This document shows positions 36,203 to 45,674 of a stretch of DNA of 64,000 nt, one piece after another. A program made the position numbers and the translations under genes. The stretch's first letter is position 1. Every line of letters starts with the position of its first letter. This DNA is from Acidobacteriaceae bacterium KBS 89 (GTDB lineage: Bacteria > Acidobacteriota > Terriglobia > Terriglobales > Acidobacteriaceae): assembly GCA_000381605.1 (NCBI GenBank), contig KB906754.1, positions 62,001 through 126,000 on the forward strand, read 5' to 3'. The notes below the pieces were generated by a model. It was not told the DNA's origin, did not search any database, and worked only from the letters and a program-made list of their open reading frames with translations.

Positions 36203-37191
36203 GCCGCATCGCCATCCTTGGCGCGGGAGCCTGGGGCACAGCCCTTGCCCTGTCCCTCGCCCGCCGCGGCGGACACCATCTCTGCCTCTGGGCACACTCC
36301 ACCGCACTCGCCGAACAACTCACCGAGGCCGGCGAAAATCTCCCGTACCTTCCCGGCTTTACCCTTCCAGCCGACATCGACGTCACCTCCGACCTTCCGC
36401 GCGCGATCTTCGAGGCCGATATCCTTCTCTGCGTTACACCCTCTCAATACCTGCGAGGTGTCATTACCCACATCGCCCCACTGCTAACGCGCGGCCAGAT
36501 CATCCTCAGCGCCAGCAAAGGGCTCGAGGAAACCACCTTCCTCCGCATGTCGCAGGTCGTCGCCTCAGCGACTGCTAGCCCCTTCGCTGTCCTCAGCGGC
36601 CCCTCCTTCGCGCAGGAGGTCGCCGCCGGAATGCCCACCGCCCTCGTCGTCGCCTCGGACTCCCCGCAGATATCCCAGATCATCCAGCGCGACCTCACCT
36701 CTCCGACCCTCCGCGTCTACACCAACGAAGACGTACCCGGCGTCGAACTCGGTGGCGCCATGAAAAATGTCATCGCGCTCGCGGCTGGCGTGGCCAACGG
36801 GCTCAACCTCGGCCACAACTCCTCCGCCGCACTCATCACGCGGGGCATCGCCGAGATGACCCGCCTCGCCGTAGCCTGCGGTGGTCGTCGCCAGACCCTC
36901 GCCGGACTCTCAGGCATCGGCGACCTCGTCCTCACCTGCACCGGTTCGCTCTCACGCAACCGCGCCGTCGGCATCGAACTCGGTCGCGGCCGCCAACTGC
37001 CCGACATCATCGCCGGCCTCAACGGCAAGGTCGCCGAAGGTGTCCGCACCACCGGGGCAGCCCTTGGCATCGCCGCCCGTTACGCCGTCGAGATGCCCAT
37101 CACTGAGCAAATGGACGCCATCCTCCACCACAACAAGAGCCCCAAAGAAGCCATCCGCGAACTCATGACCCGCCCCGGCCGTGAAGAATGA
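36199..37191 (+). CDS. gpsA: NAD(P)-dependent glycerol-3-phosphate dehydrogenase
   Basis: GpsA reduces dihydroxyacetone phosphate to sn-glycerol-3-phosphate, the substrate of the PlsY encoded just upstream. The 330-residue protein shows the Rossmann motif ILGAGAWGTALA, the segment SASKGLEE, SGPSFAQEVAAGMPTALVVA, the catalytic lysine in GGAMKNVIALAAGV and LSGIGDLVLTCTG. The start overlaps the plsY stop by four bases. The long upstream open frame is only the shadow of plsY. Confidence 0.96.
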   Translation: MSRIAILGAGAWGTALALSLARRGGHHLCLWAHSTALAEQLTEAGENLPYLPGFTLPADIDVTSDLPRAIFEADILLCVTPSQYLRGVITHIAPLLTRGQIILSASKGLEETTFLRMSQVVASATASPFAVLSGPSFAQEVAAGMPTALVVASDSPQISQIIQRDLTSPTLRVYTNEDVPGVELGGAMKNVIALAAGVANGLNLGHNSSAALITRGIAEMTRLAVACGGRRQTLAGLSGIGDLVLTCTGSLSRNRAVGIELGRGRQLPDIIAGLNGKVAEGVRTTGAALGIAARYAVEMPITEQMDAILHHNKSPKEAIRELMTRPGREE

Positions 37192-37248
37192 CGCTAGGAA
37201 TACCCCTCGCATCTAGCCTCACATCGCAGCTTCGGCATCCAACCATGC

Positions 37249-37494
37249 ATGAGCGAGCAACGGCCAACACGAAGCGATCCGACCCCTGAAGAACGCACAG
37301 GCGACTCATCCATCAAGCCCGTCGTCATCGGCTTCATCGTCACAATAGCGATCGTCCTGGTCACAGCCGTAATCTTCATCAGGGCACGCCAGACCAAATC
37401 GGTTCCAAAGGCGACCGACGCCCATCCCACCTCACAAATCATGCAAGCACCCGCCCAAAGCCACTTTCAGGCTCGCGACAAAATCGCAGCCTAG
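37249..37494 (+). CDS. Small single-pass membrane protein
   Basis: An 81-residue protein with an acidic, Pro/Thr-rich N-terminus and one membrane helix (about residues 24-45; VVIGFIVTIAIVLVTAVIFI), followed by a basic RARQTK stretch (stop-transfer, C-terminus likely inside). It lies 57 bases after gpsA. I do not recognise a family. Codon use is compatible with a real gene. Confidence 0.55.
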   Translation: MSEQRPTRSDPTPEERTGDSSIKPVVIGFIVTIAIVLVTAVIFIRARQTKSVPKATDAHPTSQIMQAPAQSHFQARDKIAA

Positions 37495-37569
37495 CACTTC
37501 TCTCGCAGCAACAAAATATTTTCCCTTCATGCAGCACGCAATTGCGTTTTGCGAAGTAAGCTGGTCTGC

Positions 37570-37782
37570 ATGCACGAACACAACCACGAACGCGATCACC
37601 AGCACGAACACATCCCGCCCCCGGACCTTCCCCGTCACAAAACCGTGCTCGGATTCAAGCCGCACATCTTCATCGGCGGCCTCGTTCTCATCGCCATCCT
37701 TCTCATTTACCTGCTTCTGCTGGTGCGCCCCGGCATCTACTCCCCGGCGCCGCAGCCCGCCCCAACATCGACCAGCCCCTAG
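37570..37782 (+). CDS. Small His-rich single-pass membrane protein
   Basis: A 70-residue protein. The N-terminus is a His/Glu/Asp-rich segment (MHEHNHERDHQHEHIPPPD) that could bind metal ions, followed by HKTVLGFKPH and a membrane helix (IFIGGLVLIAILLIYLLLLV), then a Pro-rich tail. The ATG at 37570 starts the His-rich segment; a frame exists 21 bases further upstream. With the gene at 37249 it forms a pair of tiny membrane proteins between gpsA and panE. Function unknown. Confidence 0.5.
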   Translation: MHEHNHERDHQHEHIPPPDLPRHKTVLGFKPHIFIGGLVLIAILLIYLLLLVRPGIYSPAPQPAPTSTSP

Positions 37783-37821
37783 AACCGCACCCACCGCGAA
37801 ACCCGGTGCATCCAAAACCGT

Positions 37822-38757
37822 ATGAAGATCCTCGTCGTTGGTGCTGGTGCCGTTGGCGGCTATTTTGGAGCGCGTCTCGCGCAGGCAGGACGCGATGTCA
37901 CCTTTCTCGTCCGGCCCTCCCGCGCGCAGCATCTCCGCAGCGAAGGCCTTCAAGTCCTCAGCCCTCACGGAGACCTCACCCTCCAGCCCAACGTCATCAC
38001 CGCGCAGGAAATCATCGGCCCCTTCGACATCATCTTCCTCAGCGTGAAGGCCCCTGCCTTCGATCAGGCAATGGAAGACCTGGCCCCCGCCGTCGGCCCC
38101 GACACCATGATCTACCCCGTCCTCAACGGCCTGCGCCACATCTACACCCTCGCCCGCCGCTTCGGCGAGCGCCCAGTCCTCGGCGGCGCCTGCATGGTCA
38201 TCGCGGATCTCGACCAACAGGGACGCATCGTCCAGATCAACCCGATCCAGAAGCTCATCTACGGCGAGCGCAGCGGAGAGATCACCCCGCGCATTCGCCT
38301 CTTCGATGAGACTCTACGCGACTCCGGCTTCGACACCGAGCTCTCCACCACAATCACCGACGCCATGTGGCAGAAGTGGGTGATGCTCTCCTCTCTCGGC
38401 CTCATCACCTGCCTGCTCAACGGCCCCATCGGCGAGATCAACGCCGTACCCTACGGCGAACAGACCGCCCTTCGTGCCATCGACGAGTGCGCCGCAGTCG
38501 CCACCGCCTGCGGCTTCCCTCCCCCTCAATCCGTCCTTGAAAACCTTCGCATGCGTACGACCGCCAAGGGCTCCAACCTCACCTCGTCCATGTACAGAGA
38601 CCTGCAAAAAGGCCTCCCCGTCGAAGTCGACACCATTCTCGGCGATCTGCTCGACCATGGCCGCTCCCACCAGGTCGACACCCCGCTTCTCCAGGCCGGC
38701 TGCGTCCGTCTGCGCGTCTACCAAAACTCAAGGCAGAGCTCCAACCAGGCATCCTGA
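37822..38757 (+). CDS. panE: 2-dehydropantoate 2-reductase
   Basis: PanE/ApbA reduces ketopantoate to pantoate with NADPH in coenzyme A synthesis. The 311-residue protein begins with LVVGAGAVGGYFGARLA, has the central VKAPAFDQAMEDLAP segment (catalytic Lys) and a C-terminal domain with LTSSMYRDLQKGLPVEVDTILGDLLDHG. Relatives with other 2-oxo-acid substrates exist, so the exact substrate is not certain. The closest upstream gene is the His-rich peptide, 39 bases away. Confidence 0.88.
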   Translation: MKILVVGAGAVGGYFGARLAQAGRDVTFLVRPSRAQHLRSEGLQVLSPHGDLTLQPNVITAQEIIGPFDIIFLSVKAPAFDQAMEDLAPAVGPDTMIYPVLNGLRHIYTLARRFGERPVLGGACMVIADLDQQGRIVQINPIQKLIYGERSGEITPRIRLFDETLRDSGFDTELSTTITDAMWQKWVMLSSLGLITCLLNGPIGEINAVPYGEQTALRAIDECAAVATACGFPPPQSVLENLRMRTTAKGSNLTSSMYRDLQKGLPVEVDTILGDLLDHGRSHQVDTPLLQAGCVRLRVYQNSRQSSNQAS

Positions 38758-38770
38758 CGAACACAAAAAA

Positions 38771-39193
38771 CTAATCACCGAAAGACCGTTCCTCAATCAA
38801 AGGCGGTCGCTGATCGAAGTCGCTATATCGGATCCACAGCGGCCGCACAACAAAGTAAGTCATTCCCGGCCAGCTCTGTCGCGCGGGTCCATCCAACCAC
38901 GCGGCAAAGTAGATCTTCTTGTACCGGTCCAGTTCCTCACCCTCCGGCAAAAACGCCTCCCCCTCTAACTGCACCGTCGTCTCCCCCTCCCAGCCAATGA
39001 CAAAGCTAGCTCTGCAATTGGCAGTCAGATTTCTGAACTTCCGCGTCGTGTCCAGTGTGTCGAAGATAATCTCGAACTCCTCGCTCACAGCAATCCCCAC
39101 CAGCGCAGATTGCGGAACGCCCTCAGGCGAAACACTCCCCAGTACTCCCAGCTTGCAGCCCGACATGAACTCAAACAGCTCGACCTTCGTCAT
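38771..39193 (-). CDS. Pyridoxamine 5'-phosphate oxidase-like flavin protein
   Basis: A 140-residue split-barrel protein of the pyridoxamine-phosphate-oxidase-like superfamily, with an N-terminal MTKVELFEFMSGCKLGVLGSV and the strand pattern SASFVIGWEGETTVQLEGEA (FMN- or F420-binding fold). It is too short to be a true PdxH and may act on another substrate or bind flavin. An upstream TTG at 39214 with AGAGG before it would add seven residues. It converges with panE and diverges from ftsY. Confidence 0.75.
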   Translation of the reverse strand: MTKVELFEFMSGCKLGVLGSVSPEGVPQSALVGIAVSEEFEIIFDTLDTTRKFRNLTANCRASFVIGWEGETTVQLEGEAFLPEGEELDRYKKIYFAAWLDGPARQSWPGMTYFVVRPLWIRYSDFDQRPPLIEERSFGD

Positions 39194-39280
39194 GCGCAAG
39201 AAGATACGCCCCAACCGCGCCTCTGCAAAGACCGGCCTCTAAAAGCCCATACCGGTCCAATCCGATAAACTAGAATCAGC

Positions 39281-40267
39281 ATGGCCTTCTCCCTCTTCGG
39301 CAAACGCCCCACAGAACCTGACCAGCCCCAGGCCCCCGAACCACAGGAGCCGAAGCGCGGCCTCTTCGACCGCATGAAGCAGGCGGTCACCCGCACCCGC
39401 GAGTCCTTTACCGAGTCCATCAGCTCCGTCATCGCCCTCACCCGCGAGGTCGACGAGACCACCCTGGTCAACCTCGAGCCGCTCCTCCTCGCCGCCGATC
39501 TCGGCGCTCCCACCACCGCCCTCGTCATGGAGAACCTTCGCCAGCGCGCCCTCCGCACCGGCATCCAGGGCGGCGATGAACTCAAGCAGCTCCTCAAAGC
39601 CGAACTCAAAGCCGTCCTCGACGGCGTCGCCCGCCCCATCCGCCACCCCGCCACCCCACCCGAGGTCATCATGATGGTAGGCGTCAACGGCACCGGCAAG
39701 ACCACCACCACCGGCAAGCTCTCCGCCTACTTCACCGCGCAAGGCCGAACCGTCCTCCTCTGCGCAGCCGACACCTTCCGCGCCGCCGCCATCGAGCAGC
39801 TCGAAGTCTGGGCCCAGCGCTCCGACGTCCAGATCATCAAAACCAAGCAAGGCGGCGACCCCTCAGCTGCTCTCTACGACGCCTGCGCCGCCGCCAAGGC
39901 CCGAGGCACCCAGATATTAATCGTCGACACCGCCGGCCGCCTTCACACCAAAACCGACCTCATGAAGGAGCTCGACAAGATGCGCCGCACCGCGGAAAAA
40001 CTAGTCCCCGGCGCCCCGCACCAAACCCTCCTCGTCATGGACGCGACCACCGGCCAGAACGGCCTACAGCAAGCCCGCCTCTTCACGGAAGCAGCCCACG
40101 TCACCGGCATCGTCCTCACCAAGCTCGACGGCACCGCCAAAGGCGGCATCGTCCTAGCCATCGCCACCGAACTCAAGCTCCCAGTCATCTACGCCGGCAT
40201 CGGCGAAAAACTCGAAGACATCATCCCCTTCGACAGCAGCTCCTTCATTGACTCCCTCCTCGACTAG
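39281..40267 (+). CDS. ftsY: Signal recognition particle receptor FtsY
   Basis: FtsY is the membrane-associated GTPase that receives ribosomes bound by the SRP. The 328-residue protein has a short Pro/Glu-rich A region, an N domain, and the G domain with P-loop GVNGTGKT (134-141), DTFRAAA, VDTAGR, and TKLDGTAKGG. It lacks the long acidic A domain found in E. coli. The SRP RNA lies at 15501-15597 in this same window. Confidence 0.96.
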   Translation: MAFSLFGKRPTEPDQPQAPEPQEPKRGLFDRMKQAVTRTRESFTESISSVIALTREVDETTLVNLEPLLLAADLGAPTTALVMENLRQRALRTGIQGGDELKQLLKAELKAVLDGVARPIRHPATPPEVIMMVGVNGTGKTTTTGKLSAYFTAQGRTVLLCAADTFRAAAIEQLEVWAQRSDVQIIKTKQGGDPSAALYDACAAAKARGTQILIVDTAGRLHTKTDLMKELDKMRRTAEKLVPGAPHQTLLVMDATTGQNGLQQARLFTEAAHVTGIVLTKLDGTAKGGIVLAIATELKLPVIYAGIGEKLEDIIPFDSSSFIDSLLD

Positions 40268-40286
40268 CGAGTCAGACTCGAAGGTT

Positions 40287-43200
40287 CTACCGGCTCAGCC
40301 GAAGCGCAAACTGCACAACCCGGGGATCAGTCGTCGTACTCGTAATACTCCCAAATGCAGCCGCCCCAAAGCTTCCATTGGGCTGCGAAAACGCCGGCGT
40401 ATTCGTAATGTTGAACAGCTCCGCCCGGAACTGCAGGTTCGTCTCCAGCGGTAGATTCACCGTTTTTACCAGCGCAACATCCAGGTCGCGATAAGCAGGC
40501 CCCCGCACCGGATTCCTCGAAGCCGTGCCGATCACAAACTGCGGAGCCGTAGCAAACGCCGCTGTATTGAAGTAACGCGCCGGCGTCCTCTGTCCCGGTG
40601 ACAAGCGCGGATTCCCAACAATATTTGGCCGCTGCAGCGCAAACCCCGCGAACGAGTTATTGTTCGTCGCCTGCGTCACCGTCACCGGCATCCCCGACTG
40701 CAGCGAGAAGATCGCATTCAGTGACCATCCCCCCAACACTGCATTTCCTACACCGGTCGACCCAAACCGATGCCCCCGTCCGGCAGGCAGATCATAGATC
40801 CCGCTGAACGAAGTCACATTCGGCATATCTCCATTCGACGAATCGCGCTCCAGATAGGGTCGAAACGTATCAGCCGCCACGAGGCTGCTCGAGTTCGGGG
40901 ACGAGAGCACTGTCGACGAGAACACCGACGAAGCATCATCAATCAACTTCGAATGCGTATACGCAAACAGAAAGGCGACCCCATGCGAAAAGCGCTGCTC
41001 CACCTTGGCTTCGATCGCGTTGTAGTTCGTCGTGCCGCTATTGTTCCGATACGTCGCAACATTCAGAAATCGGGGGTAGGGCTTCAACAGTTGCGCCTGA
41101 CTAACCGTCTTCGTCCCGATCGAGCTCGAAATGGGGATCTGCCCAAAGTAAGGATTATTCACCTGCGTCAGCAGCGAAGGTCCCTGCGCAAGCTGCGTCG
41201 CCGTCAACTGATTGAGATTCGAATCTGGAATCCCCACATGCACAATATGCGATCCCACATACGCTAGCTCCACCGACATATTGTTCGTAATCGACCGCTG
41301 CACCGCCAGGTTCCACTGCTGCACATAACCTGATCCCGCCGTCTTCTTCGCCGTATAAACGCTCTGCCCCAATCCCGCATCCGGAGTAAACGGAATCGGC
41401 GCAACCGACGGCCCTCCCGAAAGCACGAACGCGGAATTCACGCTGTCCTGAGTCTTCTGCTGAACGTTTTGAATAAACGGAAACTGCGGCGTAGTAAACG
41501 GAGTCGTGATCCCCGACTGGTCGATGAACACAATCCCATACCCGGCCCGCACCACCATCTTCGGAGTCGCCACAAACGAGAAACCAAGCCGAGGCGCAAC
41601 ATTGTCATAGTGCAGCTCGCGTGCACTCCGCGAGTTCCCATTCTTCCCCAGATAATCCAGCTGCTGCGTTCCAAGATTAAACACCGCGCCCTGGTTCGTC
41701 TTTTCGACCGAAGGAAAGTGAAGCGTCCACCGCGCGCCAACATTCAGCGTCAACCGCGGCGAAACCTTCCAGTCATCCTGCACAAAATACTCTTCGATCA
41801 TGTCACGAGGACGGATGATGCTCTCCTGCAGATCGATCGCAAACGTATCCACCTGACCCAGCAGAAAACTCGCCACCGAATTGCCGCTGTTTGTCACACC
41901 CTGCTGATTGGTTCCCGTCGTAGTAAACGCAAACGACCCCGTCGGATTCGGCGGAGACACTGTATTCAGCTGATACCAACGAAAGTCGAGCCCCGCCTTG
42001 ATCGCATGCGCTCCCTTCGTAAGGCTGACCATATCCACCATCTGCCACACCGCAGTCTGAAACCGCGAGAAAGTACTCGCAGAAGGTCCAAGCTGTTGAA
42101 TGCCCGTGAGAGTAAAGAGCGGCAACGCATTGTTGAAAGCGGCATTCGTCGGAATGCCCGGAATCCCCAGGGCGGCCGACGCGGTCGTACCCAGGGTCGG
42201 CCCGACAATCGTGTTGCCTCGGCGCGTAAACCCCACAGCAAGATTATTCAGAAGCCGCGCGGAAAAAGTATGCGTTTCGTTGAACACGGCCTGCTGACCC
42301 AGCACATTCGACAACCCCACCACACCGCCTGTCCCCAGCACCGCACCACTAATCAGTCCGCTTCCATCCGGCAGCGGCGCCACCGGCAGTTCCACTTCGT
42401 TGTAGTAGGTGTAGCGTCCAAACGCCCTATCGCGACTCTTGTACGTTCCATCAACGCGAACATCGAACTGATTCTGATGATCCGAATCGTTCGCCGTACG
42501 CGTGTAGTTATTTGCCGCGCCAGACGTAGTCGGAGTCGGAAAACGCGCCAGCAAAGATTTCGCTGCAGGATCCAGCGGTGTGTTGATCACGTCGTTCGGA
42601 AACTCCTGGCGAACGAACTTCCCTGCGACTGTCTGCGTCGTCGTCGGATCATAAATCTTCGACACACCCGTAAAAATTCCCTGCCTCATCGGCAGCGTCG
42701 GTATCGTCGAGATGCGCGTCACCCCAATCAACTGCTTCACGCCCTGGTAGTCGCCAAAGAAAAAAAGTTTGTCATGAATAATCGGAGCACCCAGCGTAGC
42801 GCCATACAAATTACGCCGATACTCCGGCTTCCGTGCCGTCGCCGAAGCAAAATAGTTGCGGGAGTTCAAAGCTTCATTGCGAAAGTACTCAAACAAACTC
42901 CCATGGACCGCGTTCGACCCTGACCGCGTCGCAACGTTCACCACACCGCCATTGAATCGTCCAAACTCTGCCGGCACATTGTTCGCTTCAACCGTGAACT
43001 CCTGGATATCGTCGAGAATCGGAAAGTACGCCACCTGCCCCGGCTCCGGCTGCAGCGCCGAGATGCCGTCGTAGATATACTCATTCGTCCTCGGTCGTCC
43101 CCCGTTGATTCGTGGCAGCAGCGTCCCCGGCGGAAGCTCAACTCCCGGCGCCAGCGTCGAAAGCTGAATGAAATTTCGCGTATTCAATGGCATCGCAACA

Positions 43201-43637
43201 ATCGTCGACCCCGAAATATTCGTTTGAATATCGCTCGTTCCCACCTGCATCACCGGATAATCGCTATTGACCGTAACCGTCTCCTGATCCCCGCCAAGAC
43301 TCAACGCAAGATCGGCGATCACCGTCTGCCCGACACTCAAAGTGATGCCGAGACGATTCAGCGTCTGAAATCCCGACGCCGTCACGACGACCGCATAGGT
43401 CCCCGGATTGAGATTCGTAAACACATAGTCCCCAGTACTCGAGGTCGCCGTCGTGCGATGCACATTCTTCGCGGACTCGATCAACTCGACATGAGCATTC
43501 GCCACCCCAGCCCCCGAGGGATCAGCAACCCGTCCTCGAAGACCAGCAGCAATCTGCGCGAAAGCGGCGGACACACCAAACAATTGCAGCAAGAAGAAGG
43601 TCTTCAGGAATGCGAAAAAAATACCACGATACTTCAT
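40287..43637 (-). CDS. TonB-dependent receptor, Oar-like with carboxypeptidase-regulatory domain
   Basis: A 1116-residue outer-membrane protein. A signal peptide (ending SAAFA) precedes a carboxypeptidase-regulatory-like domain (about residues 31-115; AGLRGRVADPSGAGVANAHVELIE), a plug-like region (VPAEFGRFNGGVVNVATRSGSN) and a long beta-barrel. This large Oar-like class is highly expanded in acidobacteria, where members are thought to import plant-derived oligosaccharides or related molecules. The substrate is not evident. The last residues (VVQFALRLSR) end in a typical barrel strand. Confidence 0.9.
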   Translation of the reverse strand: MKYRGIFFAFLKTFFLLQLFGVSAAFAQIAAGLRGRVADPSGAGVANAHVELIESAKNVHRTTATSSTGDYVFTNLNPGTYAVVVTASGFQTLNRLGITLSVGQTVIADLALSLGGDQETVTVNSDYPVMQVGTSDIQTNISGSTIVAMPLNTRNFIQLSTLAPGVELPPGTLLPRINGGRPRTNEYIYDGISALQPEPGQVAYFPILDDIQEFTVEANNVPAEFGRFNGGVVNVATRSGSNAVHGSLFEYFRNEALNSRNYFASATARKPEYRRNLYGATLGAPIIHDKLFFFGDYQGVKQLIGVTRISTIPTLPMRQGIFTGVSKIYDPTTTQTVAGKFVRQEFPNDVINTPLDPAAKSLLARFPTPTTSGAANNYTRTANDSDHQNQFDVRVDGTYKSRDRAFGRYTYYNEVELPVAPLPDGSGLISGAVLGTGGVVGLSNVLGQQAVFNETHTFSARLLNNLAVGFTRRGNTIVGPTLGTTASAALGIPGIPTNAAFNNALPLFTLTGIQQLGPSASTFSRFQTAVWQMVDMVSLTKGAHAIKAGLDFRWYQLNTVSPPNPTGSFAFTTTGTNQQGVTNSGNSVASFLLGQVDTFAIDLQESIIRPRDMIEEYFVQDDWKVSPRLTLNVGARWTLHFPSVEKTNQGAVFNLGTQQLDYLGKNGNSRSARELHYDNVAPRLGFSFVATPKMVVRAGYGIVFIDQSGITTPFTTPQFPFIQNVQQKTQDSVNSAFVLSGGPSVAPIPFTPDAGLGQSVYTAKKTAGSGYVQQWNLAVQRSITNNMSVELAYVGSHIVHVGIPDSNLNQLTATQLAQGPSLLTQVNNPYFGQIPISSSIGTKTVSQAQLLKPYPRFLNVATYRNNSGTTNYNAIEAKVEQRFSHGVAFLFAYTHSKLIDDASSVFSSTVLSSPNSSSLVAADTFRPYLERDSSNGDMPNVTSFSGIYDLPAGRGHRFGSTGVGNAVLGGWSLNAIFSLQSGMPVTVTQATNNNSFAGFALQRPNIVGNPRLSPGQRTPARYFNTAAFATAPQFVIGTASRNPVRGPAYRDLDVALVKTVNLPLETNLQFRAELFNITNTPAFSQPNGSFGAAAFGSITSTTTDPRVVQFALRLSR

Positions 43638-43886
43638 CGAAAAAGCCGCTCCTTGAGCGCAGCACGGACTGGCATCCGTCGGTCAACCAATAGAATCCTG
43701 ATGAAATAACCCAGGCTGTAGGGTCGGATTCAGCCCAGCGCAAGATCAAACTAACTGCACGAATCTATGTGATTCAATACGTATAGTAAATGATTCGCAC
43801 TTTTCTCGCACCCGCTCAAGCCGGAGACGGAAACCAACGCCGCAGTCGCTTTCTTGCCATTTATAAGGGGCGTTTGGTTCGCTTAT

Positions 43887-44312
43887 CTACGCAGGATCGT
43901 CGAATCGCTCGATCATCACATCCGTCGACTTGATGAGAGCGGCAGCCGTATCACCCTTCTTCAACTGAAGCTCGCGAACCGCGTTCGACGTAATGATCGC
44001 GGTCACGCGCCCATCTCCCACAGACAGCACCACCTCTGCAAGCAGCCCCTCAATCCGAATGCTCACCACCTTGCCGGTAAGCTGGTTTCTGCCGCTCACA
44101 CGCCGGTACCGCTGCCGTGACTCCGCCTCCGGCTTCGCCTTGTCCTTCACCAGAAACGGCTTCAGTGCAGCCTCGGACAATCGATGGTGGCCCCCCGGAG
44201 TCTGCACCGTCTTCAGCTTCCCGCTCAGGATCCACTGCTTGATCGTCGCATAGCTCACACCCAGCAGCCGTGCCGCTTCACGTGGTGTCAGCATGGGACT
44301 CGCAACTCGCAT
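43887..44312 (-). CDS. HTH-TOBE protein (excisionase-type HTH fused to molybdate-binding-like domain)
   Basis: A 141-residue protein with an N-terminal MerR/excisionase-type helix-turn-helix (residues about 9-55; LTPREAARLLGVSYATIKQWILSGKL, then TPGGHHRLSE), a basic linker and a C-terminal TOBE/Mop domain (about 75-137; NQLTGKVVSIRIEGLLAEVVL...IITSNAVRELQLKKGD). The TOBE fold binds molybdate or tungstate oxyanions in ModE- and Mop-type proteins. It may therefore be an oxyanion-responsive regulator. No molybdate transport gene is nearby. Confidence 0.82.
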   Translation of the reverse strand: MRVASPMLTPREAARLLGVSYATIKQWILSGKLKTVQTPGGHHRLSEAALKPFLVKDKAKPEAESRQRYRRVSGRNQLTGKVVSIRIEGLLAEVVLSVGDGRVTAIITSNAVRELQLKKGDTAAALIKSTDVMIERFDDPA

Positions 44313-44381
44313 CGCTTAAAGTTGTAGCACCTTCGCACCGCTCTTGGCCGCACCGCAGGAAAACTTTATACGAGGCCAACA

Positions 44382-44394
44382 GGGAGGGGTACCC
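44382..44394. repeat. GGGAGGGGTACCC motif (copy 1)
   Basis: The 13-base string recurs exactly at 54696-54708. Copy 1 lies 37 bases before the chosen ribD start and copy 2 lies 26 bases before the yjbR-like start, both upstream of plus-strand genes. Confidence 0.5.
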
Positions 44395-44431
44395 GGCAGC
44401 CCGGGCCAAAAAACCGATATCCTCGAAGAGT

Positions 44432-45634
44432 ATGCCGCAGAATTCACCCCACACGCACGATGAGGTCTTCATGCAGCGAGCCCTCAAGCTCGCCGCCGAG
44501 ACCACCGGCCTCGCCTCGCCAAACCCTCAGGTAGGCTGCGTCCTGGTTCGCGCAACACCGCAAGGAGATGAAATCATCGGCGAGGGCGCACACCTCTACG
44601 CAAACTTCGATCACGCCGAGATCGTCGCCCTCAAGCAAGCCGCGGCGCGAGACATCTCCACCAGCGGCGCAACCGCATACGTCACCCTCGAGCCATGCAG
44701 CCACCACGGCCGCACCGGCCCCTGCGCCGACGCCCTCATCGCTGCCGGAATCGCCCGCTGCGTCGTCGCCACCCAGGATCCCAACCCCAAAGTCAGCGGC
44801 CAGGGCATTCAAAAACTCCGCGAAGCCAACATCGAAGTTACCCTTGGCGTCCTTCAGCAACAGGCTCGCGACCTCAACGATGCCTTCGCCCACTTCATCC
44901 AGCATCGAACGCCCTTCGTCACCCTCAAAACCGCACTATCGGTCGACGGTAAACTCGCTCCTCCGCCCGCATCACGCTACCCCAACCAGCCGCACTGGCT
45001 CACCGGCCCCGCTGCCCGCCACGAAGTGCAGCTCCTTCGCCACGCCAGCGACGCCGTCCTCACAGGCATCGGCACAGTCCTCGCCGACGATCCCCAACTC
45101 ACCGACCGCAGCGGTGTGCAAGATCCAGCCCCTAGCGGATTCCCCGGCCCCAACCATCTCCCACGCCGCCGCCCACTCCTTCGTGTCATCCTCGACACTC
45201 ATCTCCGCATCCCACTCACCTCGCAGCTCGTCCGGTCCGCCGCAAACGACGTCCTCGTCCTCTGCGGCTCCCTTGCTTCACGCTCAAAGGCCGCCACCCT
45301 CGGCTCACTCGGCGTCGAAGTCGACCAGATCCCCGACCACGCAGGACGTCTCAGCCTCCCAGCAGTCCTCACCGCCCTCGCAGAACGCGACATCCTCAGC
45401 CTCCTCCTCGAGTGCGGTTCGCACCTCAACGGCGCGTTCCTGCGCCAGAACCTCGTCGACAAGGCGGTCCTCATCTATGCCGAGACTGAACTAGGCGACC
45501 AGGCCATCCCCTTCGCCCAGGGTGTCGCATCGCCGTATCTCTTCGAACAGTCACTCCACCGCATCCACCGCACAACCTATGGCCCGGATGTCTGCATCAC
45601 CGGCCACGTCCACGACCCCTGGCCCAACCACTAA
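44432..45634 (+). CDS. ribD: Riboflavin biosynthesis deaminase/reductase
   Basis: RibD carries out the deaminase and reductase steps on the pyrimidine intermediate of riboflavin synthesis. The deaminase half contains zinc ligands His61-Ala-Glu63 in DHAEIVAL and Cys89/Cys98 in LEPCSHHGRTGPC; the C-terminal half is the reductase (PFVTLKTALSVDGKLA; HASDAVLTGIGTVLADDPQLT). I place the start at 44432 because the conserved N-terminus begins about there. ribE follows 40 bases downstream. I saw no FMN riboswitch in the upstream region. Confidence 0.95.
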   Translation: MPQNSPHTHDEVFMQRALKLAAETTGLASPNPQVGCVLVRATPQGDEIIGEGAHLYANFDHAEIVALKQAAARDISTSGATAYVTLEPCSHHGRTGPCADALIAAGIARCVVATQDPNPKVSGQGIQKLREANIEVTLGVLQQQARDLNDAFAHFIQHRTPFVTLKTALSVDGKLAPPPASRYPNQPHWLTGPAARHEVQLLRHASDAVLTGIGTVLADDPQLTDRSGVQDPAPSGFPGPNHLPRRRPLLRVILDTHLRIPLTSQLVRSAANDVLVLCGSLASRSKAATLGSLGVEVDQIPDHAGRLSLPAVLTALAERDILSLLLECGSHLNGAFLRQNLVDKAVLIYAETELGDQAIPFAQGVASPYLFEQSLHRIHRTTYGPDVCITGHVHDPWPNH

Positions 45635-45674
45635 CCACTAGCAACGAACCGCTAGCCTCTATACCCTAGTACTT

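Noticed and set aside
41469..42923. A 484-residue plus-strand open frame
   Set aside because: It is antisense to the TonB-dependent receptor and shows only Arg/His-rich shadow composition.
44313..44431. FMN riboswitch upstream of ribD
   Set aside because: I looked for the conserved RFN-element segments (AGGG...CCC with ACCG and GAAxxGG) and did not find them; the stretch is also too short.
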